A stretch of DNA of 64,000 nucleotides from CAYVFC01 sp964450715 (GTDB lineage Bacteria > Myxococcota_A > Polyangia > Polyangiales > JAFGIB01). Of this stretch, positions 10,743 to 19,287 are shown piece by piece. The DNA is taken from positions 1 to 64,000 of the forward strand of contig CAYVFC010000024.1 of assembly GCA_964450715.1 (NCBI GenBank). The letters run 5' to 3'. Below the pieces are notes generated by a model that saw nothing but the letters and a program-made list of their open reading frames with translations, was not told where the DNA came from and ran no database searches. Positions within the stretch are counted from its first letter, which is position 1. Each line of letters opens with the position of its first letter. The translations under genes were made by a program, and so were the position numbers.

Positions 10743-10749
10743 GTACGGC

Positions 10750-11559
10750 CTACAGCTTCTCTAGGTCGCCCTGTTGGATGAGCTTACGGAAGTGTTGAGC
10801 TGCCTCGAAGGGCAGCCGTCCGCCGCGCACCAGGATTCCCATCTCCATGTTAACCGATAGTGCGTACTCCGTGAGATTGGCGCTCGAGACCAGCAGGACG
10901 TTGTCGTCGGCGAACGCGCACTTGGCGTGTATGATGCCGGCCTTTTTTCCGGAATATTCCTCTTTCTTTTCTTCCGGCCAGATGTAGATATCGGCGGATT
11001 TCGGCAGCTCGCGGCCGAGGGCCTTAAGAGATGCCACCTGCACGTCTCCCTCCTCGTCTTCCTCGGACCTTAATATCAAGGATATGTGGACGCCGCGTTC
11101 AGAAGCATTGAAGAGCGCTTCTTTGACCTTGGGAACCTTGTACGCTACGTAGGTGACAATGGTGATGCTATCGCGTGCCCCGTTGATAAGCTCGTAAAGG
11201 GCCTGGTCGGTTCGGCGCAGAGTGGTTCCCTCGGTAGTTGGACCGGACCAGACGAGATCGAGCGACTGGGACTTACGGTGCTCGTGCTCTTTTTCTGCGA
11301 CGGCCTGAAGCGCTAGCGCGATCGACTCGGGCCGCAATTCGGGAACGTGCTTGTTCCAGAGCTTGATGAGGTTCGCTACCTGGCCGCGGGCGCTTCCACC
11401 CGCCACCTTTGCCGCGACCGAAAGGCGTTCTTCCTCGCTCGCCTCGGCAGGCAGGTCGAACAGGCCCTGTGCCACGGCCTCTATCAACAACGAGGGTAGA
11501 TCCCCGGATCGCTCGACGATCTTTCTGGCGAACCTCTTTCTGGCGTCGTCGTCCGCCAC
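10750..11559 (-). CDS. drmC: DISARM phospholipase D-like protein DrmC
   Basis: A 269-aa protein with one phospholipase D motif near residues 205-225 (HAKCAFADDNVLLVSSANLTE, the HxK(x)4D(x)6 pattern), as in DrmC. PLD-fold proteins of this type may act as nucleases; in studied DISARM systems DrmC is dispensable for much of the protection. The GTG start at 11559 shares one base with the drmB stop codon (TAGTG) and follows GGGAGG by 5 nt, which decides the start over longer upstream readings that would overlap drmB. The preceding residues are Lys/Arg-rich and helical. It is the third gene of the drmA-drmB-drmC core, in the canonical order. Confidence 0.85.
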   Translation of the reverse strand: MADDDARKRFARKIVERSGDLPSLLIEAVAQGLFDLPAEASEEERLSVAAKVAGGSARGQVANLIKLWNKHVPELRPESIALALQAVAEKEHEHRKSQSLDLVWSGPTTEGTTLRRTDQALYELINGARDSITIVTYVAYKVPKVKEALFNASERGVHISLILRSEEDEEGDVQVASLKALGRELPKSADIYIWPEEKKEEYSGKKAGIIHAKCAFADDNVLLVSSANLTEYALSVNMEMGILVRGGRLPFEAAQHFRKLIQQGDLEKL

Positions 11560-13421
11560 TATCGCCTCCCGGTATCGAAGAAGGCGTAGCGATCCTGGTG
11601 CACGGTCGGCACCAGCACGCTCCGGTCGAGGAACTTGTTCCCGCATTCGCAGGAGGTTTCGGGCGCGAAAAGGCAGGCGTGGCAGGCAGCGCCATGCAAT
11701 GTACTCCCGTCGGGATCCGGGACATGTTCGGCGCAAAGGGGATCCGAGGTGCAGAGCTTCATCTGCACAAGCGCCTCGTTCAGGTGCCTGCCGAGCTGAT
11801 CGGTCTCTCCCATGCGGACGAGGCCCCCAAGCGTACCGTCCGAATCGGGGGCAGCCGTGTATAGCAGGACGCCGGCCATCGGCTCTTCGTCGTCGGCGTC
11901 GCGCGAGTAGATGCGCTCGCGGATACTGGCTGCCGTGTACCCGGACTCCAGCGCGAGCTGACGCATCAGCGCGTGGGAAAAGGAATGCAACAAGACATAC
12001 CTGAGCCCGGGGTAATTCTCATCGGGCTTCTCGATTCGCCTGGCATGGCTCCATTGCCGGTGGCTTCTCAGAAATGCCTCTTCGAGGTCCAGGTTACCCT
12101 CGGACCATTTCAGAATCTTTTTCTCGCTGAAAACGAGAAAGATACCCTCTCCCCTGACCTCGCCGGCCGGGACAAAAGTAGGCGGTTTTCGCGACAGGCT
12201 GACCTTCTTCGTCATCGCTGAATCGTCGAAGCCCAGAAAATCGATGGACGATTCGATCCGGGTGAAGCCGATCAGCGCCGAAACCTCCCTCAACCGCTCG
12301 ACCAGAACGACCTTGTCGATGAGCTTCGCGAACTTCTTCGGCGGATCCACCTCGCGCAACTGAAAGTCGTTGCTATTTCGAGACGGATCGGGTCGGCTGA
12401 GAACCCTCCATTCCGGCCCCTTGAGATCAGTCGGTTTTCCGGCTCCCACGAAGCCGCGTTCCCTTCGTGACTTGATAGCCTGCAGCAGTTGCTCGTCCGG
12501 GATGTCGTTGAAGTCGACGAGCAGCCCCTGTTTGTGCAGGTACTTGATGACCGCCACATCGTCCACGTCCTTGAGAACGCCCCAGTTCTCGTCAACGCGT
12601 TTGGCCAGGGAATCTCCCTCCACCGGGATTGCCACGGCGGTGTGTTTCACCGGAAACCAAGCATTGGACGCACCGAGGGCCATGGTTTTCAGCTGAAGCA
12701 CGCAGCCGCCTTCTTCCCTGTCTCGCAGATGCGGCCGTCGGCCCGAGCACGTCGGCATGACCTTTTTTGCCTCGTCGCCAAAGGCGCGCGCCATACGCTG
12801 CACGGCGCCACAGTTCGTGCAAGAGACCTCAATCTCGGCGGCCTCGCCGGTCACCCCGAATTCGCGCAGTTTTAGCATGGGTCGGTCGCATACGGGTTTG
12901 CCGAAGTGAGAGAACTCCACCCAGGGAAAGTCGTCCAGGTGGCCGTTTTCGCACGCGGCCATGAAACGCGCAGGCAACGCTTTCGGGCTATCCGCTTTTT
13001 GACAGACGTGGTGCTCGTAGCGTGTACGGTCGATGCGGTAGCGATCGGTCTTCAGCTTAAACAGGCCCGATTTCAACGGCGCCAGCGTGTGACAGAAGGG
13101 ACAGTGCATCCAGCGTGGAAAGGGCACCAGGGGCACGCCTATCTTGCTGTTCTCGTCTTGAACCGAAAACGCGACGTAATCCGCCTCCGGCGGCATGGGC
13201 GGAGCGACCAGTCGCTCCACCTGCGGTCCCAGGGACGCCCTGACCGCGGTCAGCAATCTTTCCTCGACTATTTCGGCCGCCCTGTACTTGTCCCAGTCGT
13301 CCAGTCCCATGACCAACGCCGAGATATGGGGCAGGTCGATGATGGCGCCGATGCCAAACGTGTGCATGAGCTGGCTGGGACGGAGCTCTCCAACGCGAAT
13401 GCGGTGGTCAATATGACTCAT
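11559..13421 (-). CDS. drmB: DISARM DUF1998 protein DrmB
   Basis: A 620-aa protein with the DUF1998 C-terminal region: LLHSFSHALMRQLALESGY around residues 475-495, a block reading LLYTAAPDSDGTLGGLVR, and a terminal cysteine set (CHACLFAPETSCECGNKFLDR). Further Cys pairs around residues 125-225 (CPFC and CTNCGA) suggest structural zinc sites. DrmB forms a complex with the helicase DrmA that binds DNA, with 5' overhangs relieving autoinhibition in studied systems. The ATG at 13421 overlaps the drmA stop as ATGA. Length and content are normal for DrmB and no frameshift is visible. Confidence 0.9.
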   Translation of the reverse strand: MSHIDHRIRVGELRPSQLMHTFGIGAIIDLPHISALVMGLDDWDKYRAAEIVEERLLTAVRASLGPQVERLVAPPMPPEADYVAFSVQDENSKIGVPLVPFPRWMHCPFCHTLAPLKSGLFKLKTDRYRIDRTRYEHHVCQKADSPKALPARFMAACENGHLDDFPWVEFSHFGKPVCDRPMLKLREFGVTGEAAEIEVSCTNCGAVQRMARAFGDEAKKVMPTCSGRRPHLRDREEGGCVLQLKTMALGASNAWFPVKHTAVAIPVEGDSLAKRVDENWGVLKDVDDVAVIKYLHKQGLLVDFNDIPDEQLLQAIKSRRERGFVGAGKPTDLKGPEWRVLSRPDPSRNSNDFQLREVDPPKKFAKLIDKVVLVERLREVSALIGFTRIESSIDFLGFDDSAMTKKVSLSRKPPTFVPAGEVRGEGIFLVFSEKKILKWSEGNLDLEEAFLRSHRQWSHARRIEKPDENYPGLRYVLLHSFSHALMRQLALESGYTAASIRERIYSRDADDEEPMAGVLLYTAAPDSDGTLGGLVRMGETDQLGRHLNEALVQMKLCTSDPLCAEHVPDPDGSTLHGAACHACLFAPETSCECGNKFLDRSVLVPTVHQDRYAFFDTGRR

Positions 13422-16400
13422 GACCCGCCTCCCTCTTGAAAGGCGTCGTCGAAGCCGCTGTCATCCAGGATCAAACCGACCGATGGCTCCACGTCGCGCA
13501 GCGAGTTAAGGCAGGTGAAATCATCCCAGCGCTTGCTTCCGGCAGGCTTGAGCAAGCCCCTGGTAACGTTGTCTCTCTTGTCCCTGTAGCCAAGCCTGGA
13601 ACCGATATCGCTCCTCCCCGCCTCGCTCAGCCAGCGGTCGAGCCGCGCCTTGAGCCGCTTTTGTACCTCGTCCGCGATGGCCTGGGATTCGGAAATCGTT
13701 TTGGCCCTCTCCACGATCCGTTCAATGGCCCGGCGTATCAGGGGATGGCCGGCTTCGATTACCTGGGCCTGTTCGTTTGCGTTGTAGGTGTCTTCGCTCA
13801 AACGGATCAGGGATACCAACAATGCCGTCAGGCCCCGGTCGATGGCGCGGGGGGCGAAAGGTGTGACGGAAAGCGCTTCGACGTGTTTGTAAAACGTCGC
13901 GTGGTAGTGTTCGAACTTCTCGTAGTGCGACAGGTCCCGTGGCCGCGCCCAGTTGAATACGGTGCACACAAGCCCGGGGGCTGCGCGGCCCACGCGGCTG
14001 GTAGCTTGAATGTACTCCGCCGTGGTCTTGGGTTGACCCATGACGACCATCAGTCCCAGGCGTCTCACATCTACGCCCACCGAAATCATGTTTGTCGCCA
14101 GCACGACGTCGAGCGGCTTCGGCCCACCGTACTCACCCGCTTTGGTCTTCTGTTTTCTTCTCTTTTCTGCTTCCGGGTCGAAAGGGATTTCCAGCCGGTC
14201 GAGGATGTCCGGGATCTCCGTCGACGCCTTTCGCGAGGTAAGCTCCTCCAGAACCGGCGATTCGCGCCTAGCCAGCCCCCTCTTGTCCGTGTCGCGCAGC
14301 CTGAAGCGCACGCTATCGTCGATGAGCCGCCGTCCGCCGGCCAGTTCTCGTATGGAGTTGAAGTACCCGACCATGGTCATCCAAGGGTCGACTTCCATGC
14401 CGTGCCTCTCGTAGAGCACCTGCGCAGCTGCCAGGAAGGCCACGTAGACCCTCACCTGTACGGCCTTCAGCCGCCTTCCCGGCGCACAGACCCCCAGGTA
14501 CCGCCGACCCGGGGCCACATCCAAGCCGCGTTGCAGCGAGAAAAAGCTGTCTTCCACGTCGATCCCGTGCGGCGGAAAGATCGATACCCGTCGAGAGAAC
14601 AGGTTGTGAACCTGCTCGGACGCTCGCCGGATGGTCGCGGTGGAGGCAATAACCTTGGGCCGTACCCGTTTACCGCCGATATCCCAGGTGCAGAGCTCGT
14701 CGATGGCCGTCTCGTACAGGCCGGTCATCGTGCCCAGGGGGCCCGAAATGAGATGAAGCTCGTCCTGGATGATCAGATCGGGAGGACGAAGCGGTGGCGC
14801 AGGCTCGGTCTTGACCGCGGGAACCTCTCCCTCCTTTCGATGCGAGTCGGTGTCCTTTATCTCGGGCGAGCGATACCCGTGACGGGGACAGTACCCGTTC
14901 ACCCGGCCGAACAGCATCTGGGTAGCGCCGTTCCAGGGAAGCTGGGCGAACTTGTCCACGGTTGCGATGACCATGGTTGGAAGTCGGCGGTAGATCTCCT
15001 CGTCCACCACGACCACCGGGATACCCTCATCCTTGGCTTGCTTCTTACTGAAAAGACACGCGCCGCTCTTGTCGCCGCAATAGGTCAGGGTACGGCCGAC
15101 GTTGCGTTTGTACGGCTTCACGTCCAGGTCCTTGCCCGGTTTGATCTCGGTCCCGCACCACGGGCAATGCTTCAGCTGGGCAGGCGTGCCAACGCCGCCG
15201 AACAGGCTTCCCTGCTGATACATCCCGTGACTCTGCTTCACGGCCTCTTCGGACTGCTCGGTGCTGTTCGGCGTGGTCCTTCTTCCGACCCATAGCCCGA
15301 TGCGGAAGGGCTCGCGTCCCCACCGTTCATCCCCTTCTTTCAGCGCGGCGCGGCGTATCTTTTCACAGGCGCATATCAGGGTCGCGGCTCGCTGAAACTG
15401 CTGGAGCGTCAGCAGTCGCAGCGTATAGCGCATCAGCACCGCGAGCCCGGCCGCGCCCGAGTAGCCGGCAACCATGCCCTGGAGCCTCCTGAGGCCCATG
15501 GTGTAGGCTGCAAGCCCCAGGTATGCCTCGGTCTTGCCACCGCCCGTGGGAAACCAGAGCAGGTCGGCAGTGGCCTGGCTCGGATGCGTTCGATCCTTGT
15601 GCTCGAGGTTGGTGATACCGGGAAGATTGAGCAGGATGAACGCGAGCTGGAACGCATACCAGGTGCGGTTTTCCGGGGTATCGATCTCTTCCTCCGTAAC
15701 CTTAAACCCGCGTCGCCGCTTCTCCGCGTAGACCGACCGAACGCGCTGCTGCCACATGGCGCGATTGGCGAACCGGAAAGCCTCGGCCGCCTGGTCGTTG
15801 CTCGCGATCACGCTCAGCCCGTCTCGTATTCGTTCCAGCGCCTGTTCGCACCTCTCGATCGCGGCCTTTCCGGCCTTCTTGTGAACACCGAGCCCGTCCT
15901 CGCCGCTTTCGATCCGTTTCTTGCACCTCTTGATCCAGTCCGCGTAGGCCTCGGGTAACGCGCGAAGTTTCTGGCTCAGCTTCTCGCGGGGCGTCTCGGC
16001 CAGCGCCTTCATGTCGAGCTCCAGCCCCTTCAGCTTCGGAAAATCCTTTACCGTGGGTGGTTGCTGGGCATGGACCTCACCGACGGGCATGACCCGCGTT
16101 TCGAGACGTACCGCGCGGGTCGTATCTTCCCCGGAAACCTCGGCGTGAACCGCCACCCCGTGCCCGACCGCGAACTCCACGCGCTTGCGGTAAAGCATCT
16201 CCATGGCGTCCTTCTCGGACGCGGTAACCGGGTCCAGCCCCTCCTGGTCCACTTCCAGAGGACGTTTCCGGAATACCGGTTTTCCGTCGGGCGAATCGAT
16301 GATGATCTCGGGCTGGAATATCCAGGCCTTGTCGCGGCTTCTCTCCGGTTCCACCTGTCCGTTGACCAGAAAGATGGTGACGACGAAATCGTCGTCGTAC

Positions 16401-17197
16401 CGGCGGGCGACGCCCTCCACGTAAACATCCGGATGGTCCCCGGAGGGAACCCATCTCTCGATATTTCCCGGCGCGAGCGACAGCTCGGGCAATGTCCCCT
16501 GCACTTGAGACCTCTTCCATACCATCTCCGGCTTGCCTGCCTTGTCTACGAGCGTTTCGCTTCGCTGCCGGTCGTAATGCCCCCAGCGCGCGGTGATGCG
16601 AAGCCTAGTGTCCTTGCCCGCGACAGAGAAGGTCAGCCCCATGGATGACGGGAACATGTTCGGCACGATTGGCATCTGCTGCTCCGGGGTTCCGTCCTCG
16701 CTGTCGGTGCCCGATTCAACGCCCGTTTCCTCGAACTCCTCGGGAATCAGCAGGGCCTTTTTCGGAGCGAGCATCCCCACGATGTAACGGTCCCGCACGT
16801 TGGGCTCGCCGACCTCTTCCTCCGGACCGCCGGCCGGGCCGAGAAGATCTCTGCCGACCATCTCCACCAGTTCGTCTCGAAGCTCGACCGCGGAGGGCGT
16901 CTTCAGAACCGGTTTTCCTTCCCCCTTTCCGGAGTCAACCGTCGGTTTTCCGGACATCGTCTGTTCAATCACCTCGGCGAGGTGGTCCGGGACGGTTCCC
17001 AGCCCCAGCAGGTCGGCGTGATCGCTCAGGTCAAGGCCGGACAACAGCTCGCTTAGCCCGTCTCCGACGGTTCGCACCCGTGACCAGTCGAGACGGCAGG
17101 TCCCGGCGCGCAATCTCTCGTTGATCCCCTGCAAACCGGTCAGCTGGCCGAGATCTTCGGGCAGGACAATCGTCTCCTTCACGGTTTCGTCGCTCAA
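13418..17197 (-). CDS. drmA: DISARM helicase DrmA
   Basis: A 1259-aa SF2 helicase. Walker A (PTGGGKTEAY) lies near residues 548-556, the DExH-like motif (IIQDELHLISGP) near 805-815, a SAT-like motif (IASTATIRR) near 850, and the helicase-C block (NMISVGVDVRRLGLMVVMGQ, QATSRVGRA) near 1040-1070. This is the DrmA pattern, including the QDELH replacement of DEAH. It works with DrmB on incoming phage DNA. Translation probably starts at a TTG at 17197 that overlaps the stop of the preceding helicase gene (TTGA) and follows GGGAGA by 6 nt. A long open frame on the opposite strand over its 3' half is a codon-bias shadow. Confidence 0.88.
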   Translation of the reverse strand: MSDETVKETIVLPEDLGQLTGLQGINERLRAGTCRLDWSRVRTVGDGLSELLSGLDLSDHADLLGLGTVPDHLAEVIEQTMSGKPTVDSGKGEGKPVLKTPSAVELRDELVEMVGRDLLGPAGGPEEEVGEPNVRDRYIVGMLAPKKALLIPEEFEETGVESGTDSEDGTPEQQMPIVPNMFPSSMGLTFSVAGKDTRLRITARWGHYDRQRSETLVDKAGKPEMVWKRSQVQGTLPELSLAPGNIERWVPSGDHPDVYVEGVARRYDDDFVVTIFLVNGQVEPERSRDKAWIFQPEIIIDSPDGKPVFRKRPLEVDQEGLDPVTASEKDAMEMLYRKRVEFAVGHGVAVHAEVSGEDTTRAVRLETRVMPVGEVHAQQPPTVKDFPKLKGLELDMKALAETPREKLSQKLRALPEAYADWIKRCKKRIESGEDGLGVHKKAGKAAIERCEQALERIRDGLSVIASNDQAAEAFRFANRAMWQQRVRSVYAEKRRRGFKVTEEEIDTPENRTWYAFQLAFILLNLPGITNLEHKDRTHPSQATADLLWFPTGGGKTEAYLGLAAYTMGLRRLQGMVAGYSGAAGLAVLMRYTLRLLTLQQFQRAATLICACEKIRRAALKEGDERWGREPFRIGLWVGRRTTPNSTEQSEEAVKQSHGMYQQGSLFGGVGTPAQLKHCPWCGTEIKPGKDLDVKPYKRNVGRTLTYCGDKSGACLFSKKQAKDEGIPVVVVDEEIYRRLPTMVIATVDKFAQLPWNGATQMLFGRVNGYCPRHGYRSPEIKDTDSHRKEGEVPAVKTEPAPPLRPPDLIIQDELHLISGPLGTMTGLYETAIDELCTWDIGGKRVRPKVIASTATIRRASEQVHNLFSRRVSIFPPHGIDVEDSFFSLQRGLDVAPGRRYLGVCAPGRRLKAVQVRVYVAFLAAAQVLYERHGMEVDPWMTMVGYFNSIRELAGGRRLIDDSVRFRLRDTDKRGLARRESPVLEELTSRKASTEIPDILDRLEIPFDPEAEKRRKQKTKAGEYGGPKPLDVVLATNMISVGVDVRRLGLMVVMGQPKTTAEYIQATSRVGRAAPGLVCTVFNWARPRDLSHYEKFEHYHATFYKHVEALSVTPFAPRAIDRGLTALLVSLIRLSEDTYNANEQAQVIEAGHPLIRRAIERIVERAKTISESQAIADEVQKRLKARLDRWLSEAGRSDIGSRLGYRDKRDNVTRGLLKPAGSKRWDDFTCLNSLRDVEPSVGLILDDSGFDDAFQEGGGS

Positions 17198-19287
17198 GAC
17201 TGATCTCCCAGGTTCCAGAAGTGTCCGGAAAAGCCGGTCAACAGCGGTGATCCGGCATTCTCGGGAACGACCACCAGCAATGCGCGCATGGCACGCGTCA
17301 TGGCCACGAACAGGGTCCGCCGCTCTCGCTTGAAAATTTCGTCCATGGCTTCCTGCACGATATCGTGCTTCAGGTGTGGATAGCTTCCGTCCGTGAAACC
17401 GGCGAGCGCGACCACCGGGAACTCCAGCCCCTTTGCCGATTTGAGGGACATCACCTTTACCCCGGGCTTGGACAGGTTAAGGCTGGCGCTCCGCATGTAC
17501 TCGGCCTTTATGCCCGCCTCCTGCAGTCCCTGGGCTATTCGGTCGCCCTGCTTGATACCCGGACAAAATACGGCGCAAGAAGACAACCCGAGCCGGAACT
17601 CCTTTGCCGCCTGGGGCAGAAACCGGGTCAATAGCTCCACCTCGTCCGGATCACCGGAGACGGCCCGCAGAGCCGGAAGCGGTCCGCCATGAACGTATTG
17701 TCGTTCGCTCTCCTCTTCGTCGATGACGCCATTCTGGATGTAGTCGTGCGCGGCTTCGCCGATCTCGCGGGTGGACCGGTGATTGGCGGTCAATTTCCCG
17801 GTTCGCCCCTTGAATGACAGCCACTCGTGCACCTGCTTCCAGCGAAAGCCCGCGCCGTAGATCGACTGGTTGGCGTCCGCGGTCAGGAACAGACCGCCCG
17901 GGTTCTTGCACAACCGTACCAGCATCCGTATCGCGCAGGGATCGAGGTCCTGCGCCTCGTCTATGATGACCCCATCATAACGGAGAGTCGTTTCCCCCTG
18001 TTCCACCCGCTCCGCCGCCCGGTCTCTGAGCTGCTGCCAGGTATAGAGCCGCCCTTTTTCCAGGAGATCCTCGAACCGCTCGAGCACCTTCCACACGGCC
18101 TGCCTCTGCGTCTTGTTGAGACCGACCTCCCGGCCCGGTCTGGGCGTCTCCAGGTAAGCCTCGACGCTGTCCAGCCCCCTGGCCTGGATCACCCCCAGCA
18201 TCTCCTCCAACAGATAGTCGCGGCCGAGCTTGTCGATGGTCATGACCTGCGCCCGTTTTTGTAGGGAGTTGCCCTCGAACGCAGTGGTCTGGATCGCTTC
18301 CGACAGGATCTTGTTCAACCGTTCGTTGTCGGCCGGGTTGAATCCGGCTAGCTCGTCGCCGACGACCTGTCTCGCGATGCTATCCGCCGTTCGCACTTCC
18401 ACGCATTCCGCCTCGTCGCCCAGCAGCTTCTGTAATAGCTGCCTCGAAAACTCCACCAGGGCGTTGGTGTAGGTCGTGAATAGCAGGCGCGGATTTGCCG
18501 TACCCTTCTTTTTCAGCTCCTCGAGCATGATGCGGGCCCGGTAGATGGCCACCGTGCTCTTGCCCGTGCCCGGCCCGCCCTTTAGCAGGGTTGGCCCCTT
18601 GGCCTTTTTCGCCCAGGTGACGAACCGCTCCTGTGTCGGGTTCAGGCGCAGCAAGAATCCCAGCAACTCGCCTTCGCGGTACTTCAACAGGTCATCGGTC
18701 TTGTCGACCACCAGGTCGGGCTGCTGCGTGACCAGCTCGAGAGGCCGCTCCTGCAGGGCATCTATCACCCGCAGACGCTCTTCTTCCGGTACGCTCGCAC
18801 AATCGAGCAGGTCCTCCTCGCTCGCGCAGGCCGTCAACGCTTCGTGGTACTGTTCGTCGATCGAAAGCGAGGCCAGCCATTTCTTCGTGATCTTCCTCGG
18901 CAAGGCCTTCTTTTTTTTTGCAGGCTCAGGCTTGAGCCAATCCGTCCATTTCTTCTCGGAAACGACCTGCAGCGGCTCGACCTCCCCCCCGCCCAGCGAC
19001 TCCTCCACGATGTCCTCGGAATACGTTTCCTCGTCCCGACGCCTGAGGGCCAGCACGCTGATGTGCGGTTTCGAAAAGGTGTAGAAGACCCGGTAGTCGC
19101 CTGACCGTATCCGGTGCAGCTTCCCTCCCATGTACTTGAGCTGCTTCTTTACCTTGGCATCGGGCGTGGGATCCTCGGCCAGCTGGGTCAGCTTCTTCTG
19201 TATCTGGGCCACCTCCTTGGCGGGAAGGGCCATCCATTCGTTGAGAAAAGTCGGCTTGATGGTGAGCAGCCAGTCGGTTTCAGGCAT
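17194..19287 (-). CDS. RelE-like domain fused to UvrD/Rep-type helicase
   Basis: A 697-aa protein. Residues 1-95 resemble a RelE/ParE toxin fold: a helical hairpin, then KLHRIRSGDYRVFYTF, then ISVLALRRRDEETY, with Arg and Tyr at positions used by RelE-family ribonucleases. Residues about 225-690 form a superfamily 1 UvrD-like helicase: Walker A GGPGTGKST near 239, IIDEAQDLDP near 444, a KSAKGLEFPVVAL motif near 620 and VAMTRAMRALLVV near 660. The ATG at 19287 overlaps the end of the preceding gene by 8 bp; a longer frame to 19596 would lie inside that gene and has abnormal Arg/Ser/Pro-rich composition. The gene sits between drmMI and drmA, where class 1 DISARM normally has none. The toxin-like part could sense nucleic acid or tether the helicase to ribosomes; its activity is unknown. 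Confidence 0.82.
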   Translation of the reverse strand: MPETDWLLTIKPTFLNEWMALPAKEVAQIQKKLTQLAEDPTPDAKVKKQLKYMGGKLHRIRSGDYRVFYTFSKPHISVLALRRRDEETYSEDIVEESLGGGEVEPLQVVSEKKWTDWLKPEPAKKKKALPRKITKKWLASLSIDEQYHEALTACASEEDLLDCASVPEEERLRVIDALQERPLELVTQQPDLVVDKTDDLLKYREGELLGFLLRLNPTQERFVTWAKKAKGPTLLKGGPGTGKSTVAIYRARIMLEELKKKGTANPRLLFTTYTNALVEFSRQLLQKLLGDEAECVEVRTADSIARQVVGDELAGFNPADNERLNKILSEAIQTTAFEGNSLQKRAQVMTIDKLGRDYLLEEMLGVIQARGLDSVEAYLETPRPGREVGLNKTQRQAVWKVLERFEDLLEKGRLYTWQQLRDRAAERVEQGETTLRYDGVIIDEAQDLDPCAIRMLVRLCKNPGGLFLTADANQSIYGAGFRWKQVHEWLSFKGRTGKLTANHRSTREIGEAAHDYIQNGVIDEEESERQYVHGGPLPALRAVSGDPDEVELLTRFLPQAAKEFRLGLSSCAVFCPGIKQGDRIAQGLQEAGIKAEYMRSASLNLSKPGVKVMSLKSAKGLEFPVVALAGFTDGSYPHLKHDIVQEAMDEIFKRERRTLFVAMTRAMRALLVVVPENAGSPLLTGFSGHFWNLGDQS

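Noticed and set aside
13436..15295. 619-codon plus-strand frame opposite drmA
   Set aside because: It lies wholly antisense to well-conserved helicase motifs and has an Arg/His/Pro-rich composition without motifs; codon bias of a GC-rich gene leaves such frames open.
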